NCBI RefSeq assembly: GCF_026239655.1
Contig: NZ_JAPIVO010000006.1
Span: 1-64,000 of the forward strand
Length of the DNA stretch: 64,000 nucleotides
Direction of reading: 5' to 3'
From: Pedobacter sp. MR2016-24
GTDB lineage: Bacteria; Bacteroidota; Bacteroidia; Sphingobacteriales; Sphingobacteriaceae
Made by a program: the position numbers and the translations under genes. Position 1 is the first letter of the stretch; each line of letters begins with the position of its first letter. Under the pieces are notes generated by a model, which was not told where the DNA came from, ran no database searches, and worked only from the letters and a program-made list of their open reading frames with translations. Positions 6,916 to 15,010 of this stretch are shown piece after piece.

Positions 6916-8328
6916 ATGAAGAAGATCAATATCAATACATTTTATAAGAAAAGACTAGCAGATACGACTACTCCTGTGAGCATTTATCTGCGTTTGAGGG
7001 ATGTTTTCCCAAATACGCTTTTACTGGAAAGTTCGGATTACCATAGCAGGGAAAACTCTGTAAGTTATGTCTGTGCAGACCCTGTAGCGGGAATTATCCT
7101 GCAGAACGGCAAACTATCTACTTATTTCCCTGACGGTACAAAGGAGGAGAAAGAAGAGTTTATACTTGCAGACGAGATTGAAAGCTTTAAAGCGAACTTT
7201 GATGTTCAGCCGATTGAAGAGCAACGGTATATTTCTACTGGTCTGTTTGGTTATTTTACCTGGAATACGGTTCAGTATTTTGAAGATATCAAGTTTGGGG
7301 CTATTACTGCAAAAGACGAAGAAATTCCGCTGATGCAATACCACGTTTACCGTTATATTATAGCGATAGACCATTTCAAGAATGAGGTAACGTTATTTAA
7401 AAATGATTTTGACCACCTAGAAAAAGGTGATCTCGGAAAAATAGAATACCTGATCCAGAACAAGAATTTTCCTGAATACAGTTTCGATACTGTAGGAGCA
7501 GAGTCATCCAACCTGACCGATGACGGTTTTAAGGCTATTGTGGAGAAAATGAAAACACATATTCTGCGAGGGGACGTTTTTCAGATTGTTCCTTCAAGGG
7601 CGTTTAATCAGGGTTTTTCTGGTGATGAATTTAATGTTTACCGTTGCCTGAGATCCATTAACCCTTCCCCTTATCTGTTTTATTTCGATTACGGGAGCTT
7701 TAAACTTTTTGGCTCTTCTCCTGAAGCTCAGATCACGATCAAGAAAAATGTAGCTAATATCTTCCCGATTGCAGGTACATTCAAACGTACTGGAAATGAC
7801 GAGGAGGATGCTGAACTGGCCAGACAACTGGAGCAGGATCCTAAGGAAAGTGCGGAGCATGTAATGCTGGTTGACCTGGCCAGAAATGACCTGAGCAGAC
7901 ATTGCAGAAATGTGCAGGTAAAATCTTTTAAAGAAGTACAGTATTATTCTCATTTGATACACCTGGTTTCTAAGGTGAGTGGTAATCTCCAGGAAGGAGT
8001 CTCTGCTTTTAAAGTTGTTGCAGATACCTATCCGGCAGGAACTTTAAGCGGCGCGCCAAAGTATAAAGCAATGCAGCTGATTGACGAATATGAGGGGCTG
8101 GCGCGTAATTTTTATGCCGGTGCTCTGGGCTATATGGGCTTTGGTGGTGAGTTTAATCATGCCATTATGATCAGGACATTTATGAGCAAAAATAACCAGC
8201 TGCATTACAGGGCGGGTGCAGGTATCGTGGCTGATTCTATAGCGGAAAATGAATTGAACGAAGTAAATAATAAGATTGCAGCCCTGCGTAAAGCAATTGA
8301 GATGGCTAAAGAAATTAATCATATTTAA
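6916..8328 (+). CDS. trpE: Anthranilate synthase component I
   Basis: TrpE converts chorismate and ammonia or glutamine-derived ammonia to anthranilate, the first committed step of tryptophan synthesis. The 470-residue product has the N-terminal regulatory region with LLLES at about 35-39, the site that binds feedback tryptophan in known TrpE proteins, and the PVSIYLRLRD stretch before it. The chorismate-binding domain carries FQIVPSR, SPEA, IAGTFKRTG, DLARNDLSRHC and TLSGAPK motifs. I take the ATG at 6916 rather than the in-frame TTG at 6901 because the TTG lies in the terminator T run. trpG follows 9 bases later. Expression is probably controlled by the upstream attenuator as well as by feedback inhibition. 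Confidence 0.97.
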   Translation: MKKININTFYKKRLADTTTPVSIYLRLRDVFPNTLLLESSDYHSRENSVSYVCADPVAGIILQNGKLSTYFPDGTKEEKEEFILADEIESFKANFDVQPIEEQRYISTGLFGYFTWNTVQYFEDIKFGAITAKDEEIPLMQYHVYRYIIAIDHFKNEVTLFKNDFDHLEKGDLGKIEYLIQNKNFPEYSFDTVGAESSNLTDDGFKAIVEKMKTHILRGDVFQIVPSRAFNQGFSGDEFNVYRCLRSINPSPYLFYFDYGSFKLFGSSPEAQITIKKNVANIFPIAGTFKRTGNDEEDAELARQLEQDPKESAEHVMLVDLARNDLSRHCRNVQVKSFKEVQYYSHLIHLVSKVSGNLQEGVSAFKVVADTYPAGTLSGAPKYKAMQLIDEYEGLARNFYAGALGYMGFGGEFNHAIMIRTFMSKNNQLHYRAGAGIVADSIAENELNEVNNKIAALRKAIEMAKEINHI

Positions 8329-8337
8329 ATTAAGGAC

Positions 8338-8910
8338 ATGCAGAAGAAAGTATTGGTTATAGATAACTATGATTCGTTCACCTATAACCTGGTGCATTTA
8401 ATAAATGAATTGGGCAGAGAAGCCGAAGTATGGAGGAACGATAAGTTTACGCTGGATCAGGTAGATCAGTTTGATAAAATATTATTGTCACCCGGACCGG
8501 GAGTGCCTCATGAAGCAGGCTTATTGCTGGATGTGATCAGGACTTATGCCCCAAAGAAAAGTATACTAGGTGTATGTCTGGGTCAGCAAGCCATTGCTGA
8601 AGCTTTCGGGGGAACATTGTTCAATCTTGGCAGACCCATGCATGGAATTGCGACTCCTATCGCCGTACTGGATAAAGAGGAGCTGCTTTTTAGAAACTGC
8701 CCCGAAAGTATTAATGTAGGCAGATATCATTCCTGGGTAGTTAATCAACAGGATTTACCTTCTTGTTTAAAAATAACGGCAACTGATGTAAAGTCTGAGA
8801 TCATGGCATTGAGGCATGAGACTTATGATGTGCGCGGGGTGCAGTTTCATCCGGAAAGTGTGCTGACAGAATTCGGAAAACAGATGATGCAAAATTGGTT
8901 AGAAAATTAA
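8338..8910 (+). CDS. trpG: Anthranilate synthase component II, glutamine amidotransferase
   Basis: A 190-residue class I glutamine amidotransferase. The oxyanion and nucleophile region is SPGPG at about 51-55 and GVCLGQQ with Cys80; the other triad members are His171 and Glu173 in HPES. It supplies ammonia from glutamine to TrpE. PabA-type proteins are nearly identical in sequence, and a single amphibolic subunit may serve folate synthesis as well. It is directly between trpE and trpC; the next start is 3 bases after the stop, so no trpD gene intervenes as it would in the common trpEGDC order. Confidence 0.95.
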   Translation: MQKKVLVIDNYDSFTYNLVHLINELGREAEVWRNDKFTLDQVDQFDKILLSPGPGVPHEAGLLLDVIRTYAPKKSILGVCLGQQAIAEAFGGTLFNLGRPMHGIATPIAVLDKEELLFRNCPESINVGRYHSWVVNQQDLPSCLKITATDVKSEIMALRHETYDVRGVQFHPESVLTEFGKQMMQNWLEN

Positions 8911-8913
8911 CAG

Positions 8914-9705
8914 ATGAATATATTAGATAAAATTGTAATACGGAAAAAGGAAGAAGTAGCGCTGGCTAAAACATTAGTTTCTATTGCTGAACTGGAGAAG
9001 GGACTTCATTTTAACCGTACACCCTATTCTTTCAGAGAATTTTTGCTGGCTGAAGACAGGAACGGTATTATTGCAGAATTTAAGCGGCGTTCTCCCTCTA
9101 AAGGTATCATCAATGCGAATTCTACGGTTACTGCAGTGACAACAGGTTATGCCGCTGCTGGCGCATCTGCTATCTCAGTGCTAACGGATGCTGATTTTTT
9201 TGGCGGTCATTCCAATGATCTGCTTGAAGCGAGAGCTGCTAATCAGGTTCCTCTGTTGCGTAAGGATTTTATGATTGATGAGTATCAGATCCTGGAAGCA
9301 AAAGCTTTAGGGGCAGATATTATTTTATTAATTGCTGCTATTCTGACACCTGCTGAAATTGCCGGTTTCGCCGGTTTGGCGAAGCGTCTGGGCTTAAATG
9401 TACTGCTGGAAGTGCATAATCTGGAAGAACTTCAACGGAGTATCCATCCTGATGTAGATGCTATTGGAGTGAATAACCGCAATCTGGCCGATTTTTCTGT
9501 AGATATTCAGACTTCCTTTAAGCTGGCTGAGGAGATACCTGCTGAATTTTTAAAGATATCAGAAAGTGCCATTAGTGACGTAAAGACGATCAAACAATTA
9601 AAAGGTGCTGGTTTCAATGGATTCCTGATTGGTGAAAACTTTATGAAGACCTCAAATCCTGCTGCCGCAATGCAGGCTTTTGCAAAGGAGTTGATCTCGG
9701 TATAA
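8914..9705 (+). CDS. trpC: Indole-3-glycerol-phosphate synthase
   Basis: TrpC closes the indole ring of carboxyphenylamino-deoxyribulose phosphate to indole-3-glycerol phosphate. The 263-residue monofunctional TIM barrel shows the signatures IIAEFKRRSPSKG (about 49-61), LRKDFMIDEYQ with the catalytic Lys, LLEVHN, and IGVNNRNL, and ends with SESA and LIGENFM phosphate-binding motifs. It is not fused to TrpF. It is the last gene of the local trp cluster: the next gene, hflX, has its own promoter starting inside the end of trpC. The substrate-forming enzymes TrpD and TrpF must be encoded elsewhere. Confidence 0.96.
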   Translation: MNILDKIVIRKKEEVALAKTLVSIAELEKGLHFNRTPYSFREFLLAEDRNGIIAEFKRRSPSKGIINANSTVTAVTTGYAAAGASAISVLTDADFFGGHSNDLLEARAANQVPLLRKDFMIDEYQILEAKALGADIILLIAAILTPAEIAGFAGLAKRLGLNVLLEVHNLEELQRSIHPDVDAIGVNNRNLADFSVDIQTSFKLAEEIPAEFLKISESAISDVKTIKQLKGAGFNGFLIGENFMKTSNPAAAMQAFAKELISV

Positions 9706-9719
9706 CTTTTGTATCTTTG
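9691..9719 (+). promoter_or_regulatory. hflX promoter
   Basis: TTG at 9691-9693 and TATCTTTG at 9712-9719 are 18 bases apart. The first element lies within the last codons of trpC. Transcription would begin only a few bases before the hflX ATG at 9728, so translation may be almost leaderless. Confidence 0.7.
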
Positions 9720-9727
9720 TACTTTAC

Positions 9728-10921
9728 ATGGGAAAAGCGAAAACTTATGATACCGCGCTTAAACAGGAACGGGCTGTCCTTGTTGGCGTAATCAGGCCGG
9801 GAGAAAAACCGGAAGAAACTAAAGAATATCTTGATGAACTTGCCTTTCTGGTAGATACTGCCGGTGGGGTAGTGGAAACTAGTTTCACACAAAAAATGCT
9901 CCGTCCTGAACGGTCAACTTTTGTAGGAACAGGAAAGCTGGAAGAGATAAGAGCCTACGTGAAGTCGGAGGAGATAGATATGGTTGTTTTTGACGACGAA
10001 CTATCCCCATCACAACTGCGTAATATTGAAAAAGAACTGGAAGTGAAAATTCTGGACAGGAGTAATCTGATCCTTGACATTTTTGCAGGAAGGGCACAAA
10101 CTGCACAGGCAAAAACACAAGTAGAACTTGCACAGCTGCAATATTTATTGCCACGGCTTACACGCCTCTGGACTCACCTTGAGCGTCAGAAGGGTGGTAT
10201 TGGTATGCGTGGTCCGGGGGAAACCCAGATTGAGAGTGACAGAAGGATGATTTTGGAAAAGATCTCTTTACTGAAAGGCAGACTGAAGCTGATTGATAAG
10301 CAAAACGAAACACAGCGTAAAAACCGTGTTCAGCTGATCAGGGTAGCATTGGTAGGTTATACCAACGTAGGTAAATCTACGATTATGAACATGGTTTCAA
10401 AATCTGAGGTATTTGCAGAAAACAAACTGTTTGCTACGCTGGATACCACAGTGAGGAAAGTGGTGATTGACAATTTGCCCTTTTTACTTTCTGACACAGT
10501 TGGATTTATCAGAAAACTTCCCCATCACCTGGTAGAATGTTTTAAATCAACACTGGATGAGGTACGGGAGGCAGATGTGCTGATTCACGTAGTTGATGTG
10601 TCTCATCCCAATTTTGAGGATCAGATCAATGTGGTGAATGAAACTTTAAAAGAACTCGGTGCAAGGGATAAAGCAACTATTATGGTATTCAATAAAATTG
10701 ATGCCTACGTAAGTCCGGAGGCCCCTGAATCACATGAAGAGGAAAAGGTAACACTGACACTTGAAGATTTTAAACGCAGCTGGATGGCACAAAACAATGC
10801 GCCTGCGATATTCATTTCTGCTTTGCATAAAGAGAATCTGGATGAGTTTAAACAAATGTTGTATGATCAGATAGTTGCCCTGCATACTGAGCGGTATCCG
10901 TTCGACAAATTATTATACTAA
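9728..10921 (+). CDS. hflX: GTPase HflX
   Basis: HflX is a ribosome-associated GTPase that splits stalled or heat-damaged 70S ribosomes in other bacteria. The 397-residue product has the N-terminal HflX domain (about 25-115), the coiled region with GGIGMRGPGETQIESDRR at about 157-174, and the G domain with GYTNVGKST at about 213-221, DTVGFIRKLPHHLV (G3, about 258-271) and NKID (G4). Length is normal for the family. It begins a run of closely spaced genes with rbfA, both ribosome-related. Confidence 0.96.
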   Translation: MGKAKTYDTALKQERAVLVGVIRPGEKPEETKEYLDELAFLVDTAGGVVETSFTQKMLRPERSTFVGTGKLEEIRAYVKSEEIDMVVFDDELSPSQLRNIEKELEVKILDRSNLILDIFAGRAQTAQAKTQVELAQLQYLLPRLTRLWTHLERQKGGIGMRGPGETQIESDRRMILEKISLLKGRLKLIDKQNETQRKNRVQLIRVALVGYTNVGKSTIMNMVSKSEVFAENKLFATLDTTVRKVVIDNLPFLLSDTVGFIRKLPHHLVECFKSTLDEVREADVLIHVVDVSHPNFEDQINVVNETLKELGARDKATIMVFNKIDAYVSPEAPESHEEEKVTLTLEDFKRSWMAQNNAPAIFISALHKENLDEFKQMLYDQIVALHTERYPFDKLLY

Positions 10922-10940
10922 TACTAAGCGCAAAAATATC

Positions 10941-11324
10941 ATGGAAAGTAAACGTCAACAGAAATTTGCCGGTATACTACAAGAAGAATTAGCTGCAATT
11001 TTCCAAAGGGAGGGTGCAGAATACTTACCGAATACATTAGTTACCATTACTAAGGTCCGTGTTTCTCCGGATCTGGCAGTAGCTAAAGTTTATCTGAGTT
11101 TCTTAAGTACAAACAATACAGCACTATCAATCTCTACAGTGAATTCACATGCCGGAGAAATCAGGTATAAGTTAGGTGCACGTATTCGTCATCAGGCAAG
11201 GGTGGTACCTACGCTTACGTTTTTTGTAGACGATACAAATACTTATGTAGAGCATATGGATAAGATCTTCGAAAAGATTTCAAAAGAACGTACCTCAAGC
11301 GAAGAAGAGACTACTGAAGACTAA
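10941..11324 (+). CDS. rbfA: Ribosome-binding factor A
   Basis: RbfA is a small KH-like protein needed for late 30S maturation and 16S 5'-end processing. The 127-residue product starts MESKRQQKFAGILQEELA and has the family motifs ITKVRVSPDLAVAKVYLSF and IRYKLGARIRHQARVVPTL, with FFVDDT before a charged tail. I use the ATG at 10941; a longer in-frame start at 10875 would overlap hflX and add a non-conserved extension. It follows hflX by 19 bases and precedes the M23 peptidase gene by one base. Confidence 0.96.
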   Translation: MESKRQQKFAGILQEELAAIFQREGAEYLPNTLVTITKVRVSPDLAVAKVYLSFLSTNNTALSISTVNSHAGEIRYKLGARIRHQARVVPTLTFFVDDTNTYVEHMDKIFEKISKERTSSEEETTED

Positions 11325-11325
11325 T

Positions 11326-12030
11326 ATGGATGCGCTGGAAAGGCTGAAGACCTGGTCGGAAAGTGAAAGCAGGATCAGCAAAGTTGTTGATTTTGTGCCT
11401 GGATCTGACCAGTTGCTGCCGCTTGATTTCACTGAACGGAATCATGAGCTTAGGGCTGATATTATTAATGATACTGCTACATTTTCTGCCTGGGTAGATA
11501 ATCAGCTGCATACAAACCACTGTCTGTATGGAATTGGTGGTTACGATGAACACCGTACAATCTATACCAGAAGTGCCCATTTTGATACTGAAGAGGAACC
11601 AAGAAGGCTCCATCTGGGCGTAGATATCTGGGCTAAGGCTGGTACGAATGTGTATAGCTTTTATGATGCAGAGGTGCATAGTTTTAAAAACAATGCAGGC
11701 TTTGGGGATTATGGGGCGACCATCATACTTAAATATAATCTGGACGGCTTAACACTTTTTGCCTTATACGGACATCTGAGTCTGGCATCTTTAAACGGAC
11801 TGGCAGAAGGGCAGCAGATTGCTTCGGGAGTGGCTTTTGCAACATTTGGAATTCCTGCTGAAAACGGTAATTGGCCTCCGCACCTGCATTTTCAGCTCAT
11901 GTTCAATATCCAGGGTTTAAAAGGAGACTATCCGGGGGTCTGCCAGTATTCAAAACGCGATATTTATCTGAAGAACTGTCCTGACCCAAACATCATACTG
12001 CAACATACGTTTAGCCCTATTCCGGGTTAA
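11326..12030 (+). CDS. M23-family metallopeptidase-like protein without signal peptide
   Basis: The 234-residue protein carries a LytM/M23 domain in its second half: HLGVDIW (about 92-98; HxxxD zinc ligands), GDYGATIILKY, YGHLSLASL and HLHFQL (HxH). M23 enzymes cut peptidoglycan peptide cross-links. The N-terminal 80 residues are unlike known domains, and no signal peptide or lipobox is visible, which is odd for a cell-wall hydrolase. Translation begins one base after the rbfA stop, so it belongs to the hflX-rbfA operon. The true location or substrate cannot be settled from sequence. Confidence 0.85.
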   Translation: MDALERLKTWSESESRISKVVDFVPGSDQLLPLDFTERNHELRADIINDTATFSAWVDNQLHTNHCLYGIGGYDEHRTIYTRSAHFDTEEEPRRLHLGVDIWAKAGTNVYSFYDAEVHSFKNNAGFGDYGATIILKYNLDGLTLFALYGHLSLASLNGLAEGQQIASGVAFATFGIPAENGNWPPHLHFQLMFNIQGLKGDYPGVCQYSKRDIYLKNCPDPNIILQHTFSPIPG

Positions 12031-12047
12031 TTTTTGTAAATTAGGAT

Positions 12048-12698
12048 ATGAAAAGAGTACTTGCTGCAATTTTGTTACTATTTGGATTATCTGTGCAGGC
12101 ACAGCCCACTTTAAAAGGAGGGCTGGAAGCTTTTATCAATTCAAATATTATTTATCCTGCTTATTCATGGCAGAACTGCATCCAGGGAAAAATTCAGATT
12201 AGCTTTAAACTCAACAGCAATGGAGAGGTCTACGCTTCAAAAGTAAGCAACGGACTTGGAATTGATCTGGACAGGGAGGCATTGCGACTCATCCGAATGA
12301 GCAGCGGGAGATGGAAAGTGCCTGCGGATTATGATACTACTTATGTATTAATCGTTCCTGTAAACTTTACCCTTTCTGGCGCGGATTGTTCAGGCAAGGG
12401 ACCACTGGAAAGAGAGCGTGCTATTGCTGCCTATAAGGCAAATGAAGGCTTAACGGATGCAATTACTAACTTCTACCGTAATAAGTACAACGGGAATTAC
12501 AATGCAGCTGAAGAGCCTAAAATAACTGCTCTGAAAAAAGAACTGGGTTATGACGATGCTTACCTGGAATCTGTGATTAAAGAGGGACAAAAAAAATTGC
12601 GTCAGAAAGATAAGGAGGGAGCCTGTGAAGATTTTCTTTTTGTAAAACACATGGGATCCAGTCTGGCAGATGCGCTGCTGGCCCGTTATTGTAACTAA
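12048..12698 (+). CDS. Secreted TonB C-terminal domain protein
   Basis: The 216-residue product has a clear signal peptide (about 1-18, ending VQA) followed by a TonB C-terminal-like domain (about 25-105) with IQISFKLNSNGEVYASKVSNG, DREALRLI and a W(K)VPA motif. Such domains normally contact TonB-dependent receptors. There is no proline-rich linker or ExbB-binding transmembrane helix, so it is not a complete TonB protein; many Bacteroidota encode such secreted relatives of unknown role. The C-terminal 100 residues include a charged helix and a CEDF motif. It lies in the rbfA cluster, 17 bases after the peptidase. Confidence 0.8.
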   Translation: MKRVLAAILLLFGLSVQAQPTLKGGLEAFINSNIIYPAYSWQNCIQGKIQISFKLNSNGEVYASKVSNGLGIDLDREALRLIRMSSGRWKVPADYDTTYVLIVPVNFTLSGADCSGKGPLERERAIAAYKANEGLTDAITNFYRNKYNGNYNAAEEPKITALKKELGYDDAYLESVIKEGQKKLRQKDKEGACEDFLFVKHMGSSLADALLARYCN

Positions 12699-12701
12699 TT
12701 T

Positions 12702-13106
12702 ATGCGTATTTTATTAAAAGTATTTGCCCTGCTGGATATCATTAGTATTCTCTTTATGGTTCCTCAGATCTGGCAGATAGTGAATCATTTTGATGCTATT
12801 CCACACGAAACCTTATCTGTTTTGAGAGTAGTTTTTACGCTGCTGATTTTCATTTCTCTGTTCGCTTCAGCTACAGGACTGTTTCGCTTCAAAAAGTACG
12901 GTATTGTGGTTTATTATAGTCAGTTTCCATTCCGTTTAGTATTGTGGGTCTTTTCAATCGGCTTTATCACATTTTTACCAGAACTGCTGCACCAGGAAAA
13001 TCAGTGGTTTGGTATTTTATTCAGACTTTGTATTATTGCTGAATTCTTCCGGGCTTATTACACCCTGCAAGCACATAGAAGTTATTTCAGGGTTATTAAA
13101 CAATAA
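12702..13106 (+). CDS. Uncharacterised membrane protein
   Basis: A 134-residue hydrophobic protein with about four membrane segments (approximately 5-25, 43-63, 73-95 and 104-122). No family motif was recognised. It starts 3 bases after the preceding TonB-domain gene, so it is probably the last cistron of that operon. Its 3' end overlaps the convergent lipid kinase gene by 11 bases. Confidence 0.75.
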   Translation: MRILLKVFALLDIISILFMVPQIWQIVNHFDAIPHETLSVLRVVFTLLIFISLFASATGLFRFKKYGIVVYYSQFPFRLVLWVFSIGFITFLPELLHQENQWFGILFRLCIIAEFFRAYYTLQAHRSYFRVIKQ

Positions 13107-13971
13107 TAGAAATTGCTGCCGGGATGATCCTGGCATTTACCTGGTTTACTTTTCCCATATATTCACCGTCAACCTGGAAATGGACTTTATGTTTTGTCTT
13201 GATCTGAAGGTTTTTTGTAGCAAATATTTCGATCTTCTCCGGGTTAAACGGCAGGTTAGTGAGGCGGATTTTAATAATCTCCATCACAGAATACTTCTTA
13301 ACAAGAATTACCTCAAAAACATCATCGTCTAATTTACCTTCAGGATTAATTTTCACGCCGGTTCCATACATCGTTGCGTTGGCAATAACTACCATTGCAG
13401 CCTGTGAGCGAATAGTTTCTCCTGCTATTTCAAACTCTACCTCCATGAGATGATGGCTCCATAAGGCTTTCCAGGTGGCCTTCGCATAACCCCACATTCC
13501 TCTTTGGGGTAAGTCGTCAAATTTCTTAATGATATAAGCATTAAAGCCAATGTCTGATAAATGAATGCATAATTCATCATTGACCATGACTGCATGAATT
13601 TCTTTAGGCTTGCCCCTGATAATCAGTTCCAGTGCTTCATTAATATTTATGGGGATGCCAAGCTCTTTTGCCATGCCATTTGCTGAACCTGCAGGAATGA
13701 TCCCGATAGGCGTCGTGGTTCCTTTTAAGCATTCGGCTACAAGTTTCAGTGTGCCATCTCCACCAACGGCAATTACACGGTCTGCCCCGGCTTTTTTTAT
13801 CGCAGTGCTGATCTGGTCAGTACTGCATTTATCCGGCAATTCATAAATTTCAATCTGATGGTTCAACGGAAGAAAAAAATCGCTGATAACCGTTTTGAAA
13901 TCAGTATCATCGCTGCCTGAGCCCGGGTTAACAATGAAGAGTAGTTTAAGCTCAGGAGTTACTGTTTCCAT
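13096..13971 (-). CDS. Diacylglycerol/lipid kinase family protein, YegS/BmrU-like
   Basis: A 291-residue member of the DAG-kinase catalytic family, which phosphorylates lipid hydroxyls with ATP at the membrane. Motifs include FIVNPGSGSDD near residue 12-22, the nucleotide loop GGDGTLKLVAECL at about 69-81, and PAGSANGMAKELGI at about 93-106. The C-terminal beta domain has a DDDVFEVILV stretch. No transmembrane segment is predicted. It ends against the membrane-protein gene with no terminator between. The lipid substrate is unknown. Confidence 0.92.
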   Translation of the reverse strand: METVTPELKLLFIVNPGSGSDDTDFKTVISDFFLPLNHQIEIYELPDKCSTDQISTAIKKAGADRVIAVGGDGTLKLVAECLKGTTTPIGIIPAGSANGMAKELGIPININEALELIIRGKPKEIHAVMVNDELCIHLSDIGFNAYIIKKFDDLPQRGMWGYAKATWKALWSHHLMEVEFEIAGETIRSQAAMVVIANATMYGTGVKINPEGKLDDDVFEVILVKKYSVMEIIKIRLTNLPFNPEKIEIFATKNLQIKTKHKVHFQVDGEYMGKVNQVNARIIPAAISIIV

Positions 13972-14023
13972 TTAGTATTGTTTACTAACCAAACAACTAC
14001 AGTCATACTCTGTTTTATTTATA

Positions 14024-15010
14024 ATGAATAATTCTGTCAGTGTAAAAGTATATCATGGCTATGGCCACAAGCATAATCTTGTGGTGTACGGGCATGCGTT
14101 TAAATTTAAGTCTGACACCAGGCAGAATTACAGCAATAATATTTTTGTAAACATCGCCTACCTCTTTAAACTGTTTATTCTTAAACCCTATCCATTTGTA
14201 AAACTGAGACTATCATTCCGTGAGCAGACAGTTCATCAGACTGCTGAATATGATGGTTTCTTTAAATTTGAATGGAAGGCAGAGGACGACCTGACAGCCG
14301 GATGGCATGAGGTAAAAGTAGAGGTGCTCGGCGAAAATGATGAAACGCTCGCAGTGAATACGGGAGAGGTATATGTGCCTCATATTACCCAGTATGCTTT
14401 TATCTCGGATATCGATGATACCGTTATGGTTTCCCATTCAGCCACCATTGGTCGCAGGTTAAGGGAACTCTTTATTAAAAATCCCAGAACGCGGAAGACA
14501 TTTCCGGAAGTAGCCGTACATTATAGCCTGCTGGCCAAATCGCATACAGATGCTGAACATCCTAATCCTTTTTTTTATGTATCCAGTAGTGAATGGAATT
14601 TGTATGACTATCTCGTAGAAACTTTCAGATTTAATAAATTGCCGGACGGGGCTTTTTTGCTCAATCAGATTAAGCGCTGGAAGGATTTAGTCAGGACCGG
14701 CAAAACTGGCCATGAAGGTAAATTAATCAGGGTAATGCGTATTCTGGACGCTTTTCCTAACCAGAAATTTGTTTTTTTTGGTGATAATTCGCAGCAGGAT
14801 CCAACGATTTATTCTACGATTGCTATAAAGTATCCAAAGAATATAGAGGCTATCTATATCAGGAACGTGCGGCAGTCAAAAGAAAACGAAGCGATAGCAT
14901 TACTGGATAAAGCAGCAGCGCATGGCGTGCATACCTGTCTTTTTCTGACTAGTCAGGAAGCCATACAACATTCACAGCAGATCGGATTGATCGGTTTAAA
15001 TAAAGTCTAA
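14024..15010 (+). CDS. App1-like phosphatidate phosphatase, DUF2183 family
   Basis: The 328-residue protein has the App1/DUF2183 catalytic domain with the HAD-like FISDIDDTVMVSHS motif at about 127-140 (DxDxT nucleophile) and FVFFGDNSQQDPTIY at about 250-264 for the metal-binding aspartates. Yeast App1 is a Mg-dependent phosphatidate phosphatase. The N-terminal 120 residues form a beta-rich domain. It is divergent from the YegS-like lipid kinase, with 52 bases between, so the pair may act in opposite directions on phosphatidate-type lipids; that link is inference. Its end overlaps the DUF1501 gene tail-to-tail by 15 bases. Confidence 0.88.
   Translation: MNNSVSVKVYHGYGHKHNLVVYGHAFKFKSDTRQNYSNNIFVNIAYLFKLFILKPYPFVKLRLSFREQTVHQTAEYDGFFKFEWKAEDDLTAGWHEVKVEVLGENDETLAVNTGEVYVPHITQYAFISDIDDTVMVSHSATIGRRLRELFIKNPRTRKTFPEVAVHYSLLAKSHTDAEHPNPFFYVSSSEWNLYDYLVETFRFNKLPDGAFLLNQIKRWKDLVRTGKTGHEGKLIRVMRILDAFPNQKFVFFGDNSQQDPTIYSTIAIKYPKNIEAIYIRNVRQSKENEAIALLDKAAAHGVHTCLFLTSQEAIQHSQQIGLIGLNKV

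Noticed and set aside
13009-13332. Plus-strand frame overlapping the lipid kinase
   Set aside because: It is the antisense shadow of the kinase gene and reads across the end of the membrane-protein gene.
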